NCBI GenBank assembly: GCA_009695045.1
Contig: SIBS01000004.1
Coordinates: 1 to 47,931 of the forward strand
Source: Candidatus Levyibacteriota bacterium
Lineage (GTDB): Bacteria; Patescibacteriota; Microgenomatia; Levybacterales; UBA12049
Length of the DNA stretch: 47,931 nt
Direction of reading: 5' to 3'
Below the pieces are notes generated by a model. It was given only the letters and a program-made list of their open reading frames with translations. It did no database searches and was not told the DNA's origin. Below, in pieces: positions 28,792 to 38,957 of this stretch; position 1 is the stretch's first letter; every line of letters starts with the position of its first letter. The translations under genes were made by a program, and so were the position numbers.

Positions 28792-30543
28792 CTACATTTT
28801 TTCTGGAACAGGTATTCCAAGAATCTTAAGACCATCACGTAAAACTATTCCTACAGCAGTAGTTAAATGTATCCTAAACCCTCTTTGATCTGATTCCAAA
28901 ATTTTGTGCTTTTGATAAAAAATATTAAATTGCTGGGCAAGACTAAATAAATAAGTACATAAAATATGTGGTGAAAACATATTAGCTGATTCATTTATCA
29001 CATCCGCATACTGAATAATCATTCGAAGTAATAATAATTCATCCTTGCTACTAGACTCTGGTATCTGGAAAATAAACTTATCCATGCTTTCTATTTCTAA
29101 TCTTGCAAGAATACTCTGAGTCCTCACATATGCATATTGCAAATAGGGACCAGAATTACCATCTAGAGATATTGATTCATCGAAGTTGAATAATACATCA
29201 GATCCAAGTGAAAATTTAAGCAGAGAGTACTTCACAGCCCCTAGTGCTACTTTCTCCGATGAGTCCTCACTCATTTTTACATAACGATCTTGAATTTGAT
29301 GCATTGATTCATCTAATAACCATTCGCCTGTAATCACGTTTCCCTTTCGACTAGACATTTTTCCCTCTGGTATGCGAACCATACCATGCGATATGTGTTT
29401 TGTCTTTACCGCAATATCTGGATAAATTAACTCTAGCGCTTTAAGAAGGACTCGAAAATATTCATTAATTTCATTTCCCGTGACTATAACTGACATGTCA
29501 TAAGAAAAATCTTTATATTTACGAGGAGCCAGTCCTAATTCCTTTGCTTCATAAGTAGGAAGTCCTAATGAATTTATAAAAACACGATTATGTAATCCAT
29601 ATTTTTCTCCTGGGAAAATAATTGCACCATCACTTTCTTCAAAGATACCCTTTAATTGATACTCTTTGACAATCTTTGACCCTTCTGGACCCACTTCACT
29701 TTCAAAATAATAATTATCAAATTTTGTTCCTAATCTAGCATAAATTGTTTCAAAATATTTCAAGCTCCATTCACGTCCAACATTATATGCAGGCATAACT
29801 TCTATGTCTTTGTCATATATTTTTTTATTAAGTACCTTTATTTGCTCTGCAGCCTGAGAATCATCCTCAAATGCTCTTGATCCATATGAATAAGCGTCTC
29901 CTAAAAATTTTATCTTCTCATGAAGACTCTTCTCTTCAAGATTTGCTATTCTCAAGACTAGATCTTGCCCAGATTTATTTTCTAAATTCTGCATAAATCC
30001 CCACACTGCTTTCGCAACATGCATCCCTACATCACCTTGATAAATTACCCTACGAACATTCGCACCTTGTGCCTCAAGTAAACGAGAAAGCGATTCACCA
30101 ACGATATTACTATAGAGATGGCCTATGTGAAATTCCTTAAAAGGGTTAGTATCCGTAAACTCTATCATTATTTTTTCTCGATTCCTTGTTTTAATTGCCA
30201 AATCAATCTGTTTATTATCTATCAGTAAGCCGATTGAGGTGCTAATAAATTTCTTTGACAACCAGAAATTTATAAAGCCAGGATTAACAACATTTATCTC
30301 GTCTATAATCTCATCATTTAAAGCAAGATATCGTTCTTTTATTATTTCAGCAAGATCTAATGAGGAAGAAGCAATGTTGTTTTTTATCGCATCCACCGAC
30401 AACTGCATCGCAATGCTTGTTGTGTAATCCGCATGCTTAAGACTAGTTGGATGAGTAACTTTTACATTTTTATCAAATAATCCCAAACCAATCAGAATAT
30501 ATATTAGCTGATCTGCGATATGCTCACTTACATCAAGTATCAT
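28792..30543 (-). CDS. argS: arginine--tRNA ligase
   Basis: DTNPFKEFHIGHLYSNIVGESLSRLLEAQG; GKMSSRKGNVITGEWLLDE. Confidence 0.95.
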   Translation of the reverse strand: MILDVSEHIADQLIYILIGLGLFDKNVKVTHPTSLKHADYTTSIAMQLSVDAIKNNIASSSLDLAEIIKERYLALNDEIIDEINVVNPGFINFWLSKKFISTSIGLLIDNKQIDLAIKTRNREKIMIEFTDTNPFKEFHIGHLYSNIVGESLSRLLEAQGANVRRVIYQGDVGMHVAKAVWGFMQNLENKSGQDLVLRIANLEEKSLHEKIKFLGDAYSYGSRAFEDDSQAAEQIKVLNKKIYDKDIEVMPAYNVGREWSLKYFETIYARLGTKFDNYYFESEVGPEGSKIVKEYQLKGIFEESDGAIIFPGEKYGLHNRVFINSLGLPTYEAKELGLAPRKYKDFSYDMSVIVTGNEINEYFRVLLKALELIYPDIAVKTKHISHGMVRIPEGKMSSRKGNVITGEWLLDESMHQIQDRYVKMSEDSSEKVALGAVKYSLLKFSLGSDVLFNFDESISLDGNSGPYLQYAYVRTQSILARLEIESMDKFIFQIPESSSKDELLLLRMIIQYADVINESANMFSPHILCTYLFSLAQQFNIFYQKHKILESDQRGFRIHLTTAVGIVLRDGLKILGIPVPEKM

Positions 30544-30610
30544 AAAGCAAGTATATCATTGCAATTAGTAAATTAAGGATAAATCACGACCACAAAGCTA
30601 AAACCACCTA

Positions 30611-30639
30611 TTGACATTGCATTAGGCGATTGTTAATCT
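30611..30639 (+). promoter_or_regulatory. Promoter of receiver-domain gene, placed for leaderless start
   Basis: TTGACA (30611-30616), 17 nt, TAATCT (30634-30639), ATG at 30646. Confidence 0.65.
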
Positions 30640-30645
30640 AACGCT

Positions 30646-31008
30646 ATGCAGCATTTGCTAATTATCGACAATGACATGCCTCAAAATTTCATCACTATTC
30701 TTAAATCAGAAAATTTTCATTTAACCTGCGCGCTAGATGGAAAAACTGGACTAGAAAAAGCTAAAGAAAAACCAATAATGATACTCTTAGCCCAAATGCT
30801 ACCAGACATAAGTGGAAACGAAGTACTTAAATTACTAAAATCAGATGATATTACAAAAAATATCCCAGTAGTTATCCTATCTAATCTTAGTGATCAGGAA
30901 AGAATAAGTGAAGCACTTGCTCTTGGTGCAATAGAATATATTATCAAATATCTAGTTAGCGCTGAAGATCTTGCTAAAAAAATAAGAAAAATTATACCTC
31001 AAGAATAA
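30646..31008 (+). CDS. stand-alone response-regulator receiver-like protein lacking the phospho-acceptor Asp
   Basis: CheY-like pattern LLIIDND...IMILLAQMLPDISGNEVLKLLKSD...IPVVILSNL; Ala at aa 49 where Asp is expected. Confidence 0.85.
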   Translation: MQHLLIIDNDMPQNFITILKSENFHLTCALDGKTGLEKAKEKPIMILLAQMLPDISGNEVLKLLKSDDITKNIPVVILSNLSDQERISEALALGAIEYIIKYLVSAEDLAKKIRKIIPQE

Positions 31009-31226
31009 AATATTAACAAAATCCCATTACTTAAATCATATTTATTTTATAAAAACTGGAACAAATTATTCAGAGATTTTAAATCAGACAAACATATCTA
31101 TTTATATCAAAATCTAGCACTAAAAAAGTTATACTGATTAAAATAATGCTATTTTATAAAATCTATTAATTAGCAATTATAATTATGAAGTGATAATAAT
31201 AAAACGGGTTGATATAGCAATCCTTT

Positions 31227-32093
31227 TCAATATATAGCTTCTATACTACTTCCATTTGTTATCAAATCTATATCGCCTAAGGTATCTGTTCTTAGTACTA
31301 AGATATGCTTCTTTGTTAATAAGTTAAGTATCTCAGATGATGGATGCCCGTATGAGTTTTTTCCCACAGATATGATTGCAATCCGTGGATTAAGTATGGC
31401 AATAAGACGCTCATCAAGGCCAAATCGCGATCCATGATGTGGAACCTGTAATACTGAGACCGTATCATGATACTTACTTAATGCATCATTTAATGGATTA
31501 GCCTGACTATCGCCAGTAATCATAAATTTTATACTTCCATATGAAATACGAAATACAAGCGAACCAAACTCCCTACTCTCCCCAATTTTACCATTCGGAC
31601 TTGTCTTATTAAGTAAATCTCTTGATGGACTTATTATCTCTATTCCTACACCATCAGAAGTTGTAAATTTATCCCCTGCTGTTACATAGCGAGGCTTTAA
31701 ATTCATTCTAGTAATAACTTCTTTAAAGAAAATGAATGAGGGAATTGGATTATCCAATTGCTCTGTGCTAAATGAAGACACATTAAATTGCTGCAAAACA
31801 TCAATAAGACCAATAAAATGATCTTCATGTGGATGAGAAAGGAAAACTTCTGAAATATTCCTCTCCCAAAAGGGTAAGTGTCTATGTAAACAGTCTATAA
31901 TTTTCTTATCTGGTCCGCCATCAATAATAAAATTAATGCCACTTGGAGTTCTCAGCAATACTCCATCTCCTTGACCAACGTCACAAAATACAACATGAAG
32001 CTTACCATCAAAAAAAATATATCTTTGATAAATTATCATTCCAAAAAGAACAAAAAGAATACAAAAACTACCTATCAATATTTTTTTTAGCAT
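31227..32093 (-). CDS. ComEC-type metallo-beta-lactamase domain protein
   Basis: LHVVFCDVGQGDGVLLRTPSGINFIIDGGP, LSHPHEDHFIGL, LQVPHHGSRFG. Confidence 0.92.
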   Translation of the reverse strand: MLKKILIGSFCILFVLFGMIIYQRYIFFDGKLHVVFCDVGQGDGVLLRTPSGINFIIDGGPDKKIIDCLHRHLPFWERNISEVFLSHPHEDHFIGLIDVLQQFNVSSFSTEQLDNPIPSFIFFKEVITRMNLKPRYVTAGDKFTTSDGVGIEIISPSRDLLNKTSPNGKIGESREFGSLVFRISYGSIKFMITGDSQANPLNDALSKYHDTVSVLQVPHHGSRFGLDERLIAILNPRIAIISVGKNSYGHPSSEILNLLTKKHILVLRTDTLGDIDLITNGSSIEAIY

Positions 32094-33381
32094 ATATCTG
32101 CTTCAGTCCCATAACGATACTTACTAATAAGCAGTAATATCCAATTATAATTGGTACTGAAGCCTTCTCAATAACGATACCTATTGGAATATCGCCAAAA
32201 AATTGGGTAATAAATATAAAGTAAGAAAGGAATGGAATTGATAAAAAAAGAATAAATTTTCCAATAATTGGTATAAAAAGTCCAATTACCCCAACAAAAC
32301 TACCAATTACCATTAAAGGCGGAATAACCCACAAAACTAATGGATTAACTACTAACGAAATTAATGAATATGTACCAAAATTTACAAGCAGAATTGGTAT
32401 CGTAGCCAATTGTGCAGATATAGTGGTTAGAATATCAGCTCCAATAGGACTATTTATCAGAAACTTTTCTATTCGCAAGGGTAGAGCTTTTGGTAAAAAT
32501 AATATGCCCAAAGTTGCAGCAAAAGAAAGTTGAAATCCTATATCGAAAAGCAAATATGGCCAAAATAAAAGCATCATCCATCCCGTTAATAATACTATAT
32601 ACCAGCTAAGAACCTGTCTTCCCATTATTTGTGCTGAAAAAACAAGCCCACCCATTATTGACGCACGCAAAATTGAGGCTTCTAAGCCAGAAAAAACTGC
32701 ATAAAAAGCAATCACAAATAAAGTAAGGATCAATGCATATTGCCGTTTGAAAAAAACAATAAAAAGATTACTTACAAACGCTGCAACAAGCGTGACGTTC
32801 ATTCCCGAAGCGGCAACAACATGTAATACTCCGGATATACGAAGTTTATCCATAAACTCATTCGACATATCCTCTTTTATACCAAAAACAATTCCCAATA
32901 GTAGGCTTGCATGTGTCTTTGGGAGCGTATTTCTATATAATGATATTGTCTTTTGGCGGACTATATAAGTAGCTGCTAATATATTGTTTTGATCTTTTTT
33001 CTGAGCCTCAATTTGGGGCAAAAACATTGATAATGCAACCCTTTTTCTATCTAGCACTTGGTCATTTTGATTGCTAATATCAGGCGTGATAGTTTTATGA
33101 ACTCTACCTGAAATATAAATAGTTTGTCCATAATGAAATAATGGAAAATGATTTGCTCGTATAAAAACACGCTCACCATTTGCTAGTATCACTGATAATT
33201 CTTGGAATCTTCCTTTTTCACGCGGCTGAGTAAGTAACGTTGTACTAAAATTAAGCATTTGACCATCAATAATGCTATGTTGTTTATAGTAGAAAATATA
33301 GAATCTAAAAAGTAAAACAACAATTATAAAAAAAATAAAAAATTTCATTAACTGTCGCCACAGAGAGATAATTACAATCAA
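32068..33381 (-). CDS. comEC: ComEC/Rec2 competence membrane domain protein
   Basis: SGVLHVVAASGMNVTLVAAFV, GLEASILRASIMGGLVFSAQIMGRQ; polytopic. Confidence 0.9.
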   Translation of the reverse strand: MIVIISLWRQLMKFFIFFIIVVLLFRFYIFYYKQHSIIDGQMLNFSTTLLTQPREKGRFQELSVILANGERVFIRANHFPLFHYGQTIYISGRVHKTITPDISNQNDQVLDRKRVALSMFLPQIEAQKKDQNNILAATYIVRQKTISLYRNTLPKTHASLLLGIVFGIKEDMSNEFMDKLRISGVLHVVAASGMNVTLVAAFVSNLFIVFFKRQYALILTLFVIAFYAVFSGLEASILRASIMGGLVFSAQIMGRQVLSWYIVLLTGWMMLLFWPYLLFDIGFQLSFAATLGILFLPKALPLRIEKFLINSPIGADILTTISAQLATIPILLVNFGTYSLISLVVNPLVLWVIPPLMVIGSFVGVIGLFIPIIGKFILFLSIPFLSYFIFITQFFGDIPIGIVIEKASVPIIIGYYCLLVSIVMGLKQIYAKKNIDR

Positions 33382-33419
33382 AAATCCCCTATTTCATAAA
33401 TCCTGCCTAATTGATGCGC

Positions 33420-34058
33420 TTAGTACACTGATATCTTATCTTTTATCTGCTCAAATACCTTACTGGACAATATCTTCTTCTTTAATAATTCATCTATTGC
33501 TGAAAATGGCCTACCATCTATAATTTTTTGTGCAGAAACTATGCCTATACCAGAAAGCGTATCCAAATCGCTTAAGCTTGCAGAATTAATATTTATCAAT
33601 CCATTTAAAGTAAAATTATCGGAGTTTCCTAAAACCGCCTTGCTATCTTGTATAGGCCTAGATACTTCTCCGATAGATGGTATGTATATCTTTTGTCCAT
33701 CAGTAATTTTCTGTGCTAAATTAATGTTTTTTGCAACCCATTTCCTATCTGCATTCCCAGATAATCCACCAGCAGATATAAGTGCATCTTGCATTCTAGC
33801 TAAATTAGTAAGTGAATACATTCCCGGATTTACCACTGATCCACTCACGTCAATAACTATTTTTTCAGCAACTTCTAAAATATTTCTTTCATCACTAGAC
33901 TCAAAAACTACTTTATTTTCAGAATTTTTTGAAAATATTAAAGTAATCAGACCATATCCAATCAATATCAAACCTATGCAACCAAGAGCTAATGGAACAA
34001 TATGAAGTCTTACCAACGGTGAATGTTCTTGCCAAAAATCTTGCAGGATTTCTTTCAT
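33420..34058 (-). CDS. ComEA-like protein (SLBB + helix-hairpin-helix)
   Basis: VIDVSGSVVNPGMYSLTNLARMQDALISAGG; INSASLSDLDTLSGIGIVSAQKIIDGRPFSAIDELLK. Confidence 0.9.
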   Translation of the reverse strand: MKEILQDFWQEHSPLVRLHIVPLALGCIGLILIGYGLITLIFSKNSENKVVFESSDERNILEVAEKIVIDVSGSVVNPGMYSLTNLARMQDALISAGGLSGNADRKWVAKNINLAQKITDGQKIYIPSIGEVSRPIQDSKAVLGNSDNFTLNGLININSASLSDLDTLSGIGIVSAQKIIDGRPFSAIDELLKKKILSSKVFEQIKDKISVY

Positions 34059-34128
34059 TACTTTATTTTCACTTATTATTCCCCCGTTTTAATAGCAAAC
34101 GAGTAAAATTATTAATATATTAAAATAT

Positions 34129-36780
34129 TTAATTAGTAACAAAGTTTATTATTTTACCTGGTACAAAGATTATTTTTTGATTATCATCATTTAGATACTG
34201 TTGAATCCTATCAAGACTTCTTGCCACATTCTCTACCTCATTCTTATTCATTGCTTTATCACTTTCTATTATAAAAGAATCGCGCAATTTACCGTTGACT
34301 TGCACAACTATTGTCAACTCATCATCCACTAACAACGAATCATTATAGGTAGGCCATGCCTGTTTGTGAATACTAGCACTTTGCATATGCATATTTTGCC
34401 AAAGCTCCTCCGTAAGATGTGGAGCAAAAGGCGCAAGTAGTTTGAGAAATACTAAATAATCTTCCCTATCTAGTCTTTCTTGTTTTACTAAAAAATTATA
34501 ATACTCCATTAAGGCTGAAATTGCAGTATTATAGCGAAAATTACTTAAATCATTTGTTACCTTCTTAATTGTCTTATGGCGCATTACTCGAGTTGCTGTC
34601 ACGCCCATTGAAGCAGTGCTGCTCTTTTCTATCAATACCCATACTCGCTTGAGGAATCGATAGATACCCTCAAGGCCACTATCGAAAAAATCTCCACCAT
34701 CAGAAAAAGGACCAATAAACATTAGGTATGTTCGAAGTGTATCTGCTCCATATTTTTGAATGTATATATCTGGGATGACAACATTCCCCTTGCTCTTGCT
34801 CATTTTTGCACCATCTTTAATTATAAGTCCATGTGCAAAGAAATTGGAAAATGGTTCTTCAAAATTAGAACAAAGACCATTATCTTTAAATACCATAGAA
34901 ATAAATCTTGAATATAATAAATGCAAGACAGAGTGCTCGGATCCACCGACATACTGAGCCACGGGAAGCCAATTGCGAATCCTCTTTGCAGCATTGCCGG
35001 CTTTCTCTTTTAATACATAAGACTTGTTTGATAACTGAGATTCTTGTTCAAATATTTCTGAACCAAAAGGTATATTATCAAATTCTGTAAAAAGATAACG
35101 GAAAAAATACCAGCTAGAATCCAAAAAAGTATCCGATACATCTGTTTCACGCTTGGCTTCTTTTCTACAATAAGGACAAATCGTATTATAAAATTCAGGG
35201 TGACTTTCAAGTGGTGATTTTCCGGTTCCTAACGGCTTATAATCTTCAATATGCGGTAATTCTATTGGCAACTTATCATCTAAAACAGGATGCCAACCAA
35301 TCATTGAAGAATTATCTTCATTTTTTTTAAGCCCATTAACTGTAAACCATGATTTTCCTAAAGAAGCACAATTTGAGCAATAAATCATTGGAATAGGTGG
35401 TCCCCAATATCGCTGACGAGAAATGAGCCAATCCCGAAGATGATAACTTGTTATTCTTTTTCCCCATTTCTTTTCCTCTAGATAATCCATTATCTTATTA
35501 GATGCCTCGCTAGTCTCCATGTCATCGAGAAATTTAGAGTTAATCATGGTTCCTTCTTTTTCTTGTACATTATTTTCATTTGTGATCTCAGAAGTATCTC
35601 CATCTTTACCAACAACAACTCTAATTATGGGTATTCCGAATGTTGTGGCAAATTGAAAATCTCGAACATCATGTCCCGGAACACCTACCACTGCACCAGT
35701 ACCAACATCCCCAATAACAAAATCACTTATCCAAATAGGTAATTTTGCATCATTAAGATTATTAAAGGCATAAAGACCTGTAAAAACTCCTGTTTTTATT
35801 CTTCCATCTACCATACGTTCCATTTCTGTTTTATTTTTTCCTATTTCAACATAAGAATTAATTTCATCTCGAATATTTCTAGATATCACTATCTCATTAG
35901 ATGAATCTAGCATCAATGTTACTAATTCATGTTCTGGACCAATAACTACGAATGTTGCACCAAAATTAGTATCTGGCCTAGTAGTAAAAACAGTTACAGA
36001 TAGGCTATTTTTACCATTATTAGGAGCTTTACCATTACCGTAAACTACTGGATAAATAATATTTATTCCATCTTTTTTACCAATCCATTGTTTTTGTGAT
36101 ATTTTAACTTTTTCTGACCATTTTAGAGAATCTATGTTTTTATCTAAGCGATCTGCATATTTTGTTATTCGGAAAAACCACTGCTCTAAATCCTTTTTCT
36201 CAACAAGATTACTGCAGCGCTCACAATTCCCATCAATTACCTGTTCGTCCGAGAGTACAGTCTTACAATCGGGGCACCAATTTACAGGAGACTTCTTTCT
36301 ATATGCTAATCCATTTTTAAAAAGAAGAATAAAAATCCATTGTGTCCATTTATAATATCTTGGATCATATGTCTCCAGTGTTCTTGTCCAGTCAAATCCA
36401 TTTCCTATGCTTCTCAGTTGTCTATAGAAATTCTGCTCTGTAATTTTTGATTGCTCCATTGGGTGCTCACCAATTTTAAGTGCGTAGTTCTCTGAATGAA
36501 TACCAAAACCATCCAAGCCAATTGGCTGCAAAACATCATATCCCTGCATACGCTTAAATCGACCATAAATATCGCTACCCGTAAAAGCGTAGACATTTCC
36601 AACATGAAGTCCCCCCGCTGATGGATAAGGAAACATCATAAGATTATAAAAGGGTTTTTTTGCGTTATCTAAATCTGGCGAATAGACCTTGTCTTCTTCC
36701 CATTTTTTTTGCCAACGAGATTCAATTTCGGAAGGATGATATTCTTCACCTGTTTTTTGTTCTTCTATGGGGTTTTTCAT
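34129..36780 (-). CDS. leuS: leucine--tRNA ligase
   Basis: MMFPYPSAGGLHVGNVYAFTGSDIYGRFKRMQGYDVLQPIGLDGFG; AKMSKSKGNVV. Confidence 0.96.
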   Translation of the reverse strand: MKNPIEEQKTGEEYHPSEIESRWQKKWEEDKVYSPDLDNAKKPFYNLMMFPYPSAGGLHVGNVYAFTGSDIYGRFKRMQGYDVLQPIGLDGFGIHSENYALKIGEHPMEQSKITEQNFYRQLRSIGNGFDWTRTLETYDPRYYKWTQWIFILLFKNGLAYRKKSPVNWCPDCKTVLSDEQVIDGNCERCSNLVEKKDLEQWFFRITKYADRLDKNIDSLKWSEKVKISQKQWIGKKDGINIIYPVVYGNGKAPNNGKNSLSVTVFTTRPDTNFGATFVVIGPEHELVTLMLDSSNEIVISRNIRDEINSYVEIGKNKTEMERMVDGRIKTGVFTGLYAFNNLNDAKLPIWISDFVIGDVGTGAVVGVPGHDVRDFQFATTFGIPIIRVVVGKDGDTSEITNENNVQEKEGTMINSKFLDDMETSEASNKIMDYLEEKKWGKRITSYHLRDWLISRQRYWGPPIPMIYCSNCASLGKSWFTVNGLKKNEDNSSMIGWHPVLDDKLPIELPHIEDYKPLGTGKSPLESHPEFYNTICPYCRKEAKRETDVSDTFLDSSWYFFRYLFTEFDNIPFGSEIFEQESQLSNKSYVLKEKAGNAAKRIRNWLPVAQYVGGSEHSVLHLLYSRFISMVFKDNGLCSNFEEPFSNFFAHGLIIKDGAKMSKSKGNVVIPDIYIQKYGADTLRTYLMFIGPFSDGGDFFDSGLEGIYRFLKRVWVLIEKSSTASMGVTATRVMRHKTIKKVTNDLSNFRYNTAISALMEYYNFLVKQERLDREDYLVFLKLLAPFAPHLTEELWQNMHMQSASIHKQAWPTYNDSLLVDDELTIVVQVNGKLRDSFIIESDKAMNKNEVENVARSLDRIQQYLNDDNQKIIFVPGKIINFVTN

Positions 36781-37071
36781 AATCTATTTTGATGATTAAG
36801 ATTTATAATGATTAGTATATCATATCCGCTATTTACCCTCATAAAAACATTAATAAAATTATTAAATATCTCATTTATAAAAAATAACACTTATAAAAAT
36901 ACTATTTATTATTTTAAAAAACACTAATTTAATAATTAATTGTAAATATCAAAATATATCAAAAGATATATTAATATATTAATACAAATGTTAATTAATG
37001 AATCATCTATTTTACTTGCTTTCCTATAGCTAATTCCGATAGTATGATTAAAAGACTTAAAATATTTTTAT

Positions 37072-37704
37072 ATGAAATTACTTTGGCAATCAATTTGTCT
37101 TATTGGATCATTTATATTTGTCTTTATATGGCAAAATACCATATTATCTATATATACAATCCAGATATTTGGTTCACTGATTACGATTTTCATACTTGTA
37201 TCTTTTAAAAAAAAGGGGCTCAATCCATTCAATAACATCGATAACGATGAACCTTTTAGTATTGCTATACTATGTATCATAATGCTACTTCTTGTTTTTT
37301 CAACAGGTGGTATTAGTTCCCCATTATTCTTCCTTTTATATTTTTTAATTTTTAGTATTGCATTTGTCTTTGAGCCACCAGCTGTATTTATCTTTGCAAT
37401 TGGTATTTTTCTCATATTTCTACCCGATACGCTCAAGAATGATGTCTATGGAAATGCTATGCGCACTGGATCAATACTCCTAGTCTCGCCTCTTGGTTTT
37501 TTCTTTGGAAAAGAATACAGTAATCAAGAAGAAAAAAATAATATAATCGATAATATAGCTACCAAATCAACTAATGCATCAAATATAATTATAAATGACG
37601 CCACGGAAATCATTAATAATGAACCATCATTAAAAAAGGACAGTATTGAAAAAATAAATGAGATCCTAGACGAAGCAGAATCACTAAATCAATCAAATAA
37701 ATAA
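37072..37704 (+). CDS. polytopic membrane protein resembling a sensor-kinase N-terminal module (no kinase domain)
   Basis: STGGISSPLFFLLYFLIFSIAF; ends in a hydrophilic Asn/Glu-rich tail. Confidence 0.6.
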   Translation: MKLLWQSICLIGSFIFVFIWQNTILSIYTIQIFGSLITIFILVSFKKKGLNPFNNIDNDEPFSIAILCIIMLLLVFSTGGISSPLFFLLYFLIFSIAFVFEPPAVFIFAIGIFLIFLPDTLKNDVYGNAMRTGSILLVSPLGFFFGKEYSNQEEKNNIIDNIATKSTNASNIIINDATEIINNEPSLKKDSIEKINEILDEAESLNQSNK

Positions 37705-37729
37705 TTCTAAATTAAAATAATTCTGATAA

Positions 37730-38464
37730 ATGAAATTAATCATTGCTCTTCTTAGTCTTATTTTTATAATTTTAAGCTCAAAACAAGCACTTGCCCTAAC
37801 AATGTCCAATAGTAATTGGACTATACAATTTGGCAATTTTAATTCTGGAGCAGGAAAGACAACAAATTTAAATTATAAAATGGGAGTTACTATTGGTCAA
37901 ACTGCAGCAGGAATGTTTTCGGGAACAAATTATAAAACTCGATCTGGATTTCAATATATCAATGTTACTAGTGCATCATCATTTTCTATTTCAATATCCG
38001 AATTACTTATTGATTTTGGATCTCTTTCACCAGGTAATCCATCCAAGAGGACTAATACCATTAGGATATCCAATGGGCCAGTATCAGGATATACTGTAAC
38101 AGCTTCAGAAAGTAGCCAGTTAAGAGAATTAAGGACAGGTGATGTTATCGCAGACACTACCTGTGATGATGGGTCATGCACTGAAGCTATATCTTCTAGC
38201 TGGGATAGTCCCCTAACATATGGTTTTGGATATAGATGTGACAATATAACTGGTACCGATTGCACTAGTGATTTTACAACAGATAATTATTATAAACAAT
38301 TTGCAAATTCCTCTATACAAGAAAGCCCACAAAAAATAATGTCTGGCATAGGCGACTCTCTGGAAAAAGAAGTGAAAATTACTTATAAGGTGAATATTTC
38401 AAATTCCCAAGTCGCTGGTCAATATAGTAATTTTATCTCATTTATAGCCACTCCAGTCTTTTAG
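37730..38464 (+). CDS. secreted surface beta-protein (WxL-like), module 1
   Basis: Signal peptide; IDFGSLSPGNPSKRTNTIRIS..GYTVTA; C-terminal VAGQYSNFISFIATPVF; four Cys. Confidence 0.75.
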   Translation: MKLIIALLSLIFIILSSKQALALTMSNSNWTIQFGNFNSGAGKTTNLNYKMGVTIGQTAAGMFSGTNYKTRSGFQYINVTSASSFSISISELLIDFGSLSPGNPSKRTNTIRISNGPVSGYTVTASESSQLRELRTGDVIADTTCDDGSCTEAISSSWDSPLTYGFGYRCDNITGTDCTSDFTTDNYYKQFANSSIQESPQKIMSGIGDSLEKEVKITYKVNISNSQVAGQYSNFISFIATPVF

Positions 38465-38957
38465 ATTTTAGCTTGGTAAAATAATTATCTTTTTCAGCAT
38501 TAGCTCTTTTTAACTTTTCACAGATTTTATCCTAAAAAACATTGATTATAAATCAAAAATAAAAATTTATGCCTATAAAATTAGATGTTATCATAATTAG
38601 CTTTGATTATTGAACAATTTCTACTCTCAAATATGTATTCTTGGAGATAATATTTTACCATCGCCTCAATAAATTTTCACAGATTTTAGCCCTATTAAAT
38701 TCAAGTTTTTTATCTAGCATTTGGGATGAATGTCTGCTAATTATTATGTGGGATAAATTATAATTATTCAAAAAAATCATATTTACAGTAAAATCTATAA
38801 ATTAATATACTTATCTAAATCGCATATAGATAATTAATACTTAAATGTAATAAAAAACATTATTGCTCAATAAGGCCTATTCTTGCTTTATCCATATTGA
38901 TAGAATCAAGAAAAATGATACGATATATTCATGGTCAACATTTAATTTGATAAAGTA

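Noticed and set aside
37951-38265. 104-aa minus-strand ORF
   Set aside because: Antisense to the module-1 secreted protein.
38516-38700. Direct repeat TTTTCACAGATTTTA in the 38465-38957 intergenic region
   Set aside because: Only two short AT-rich copies; too weak to call a functional element.
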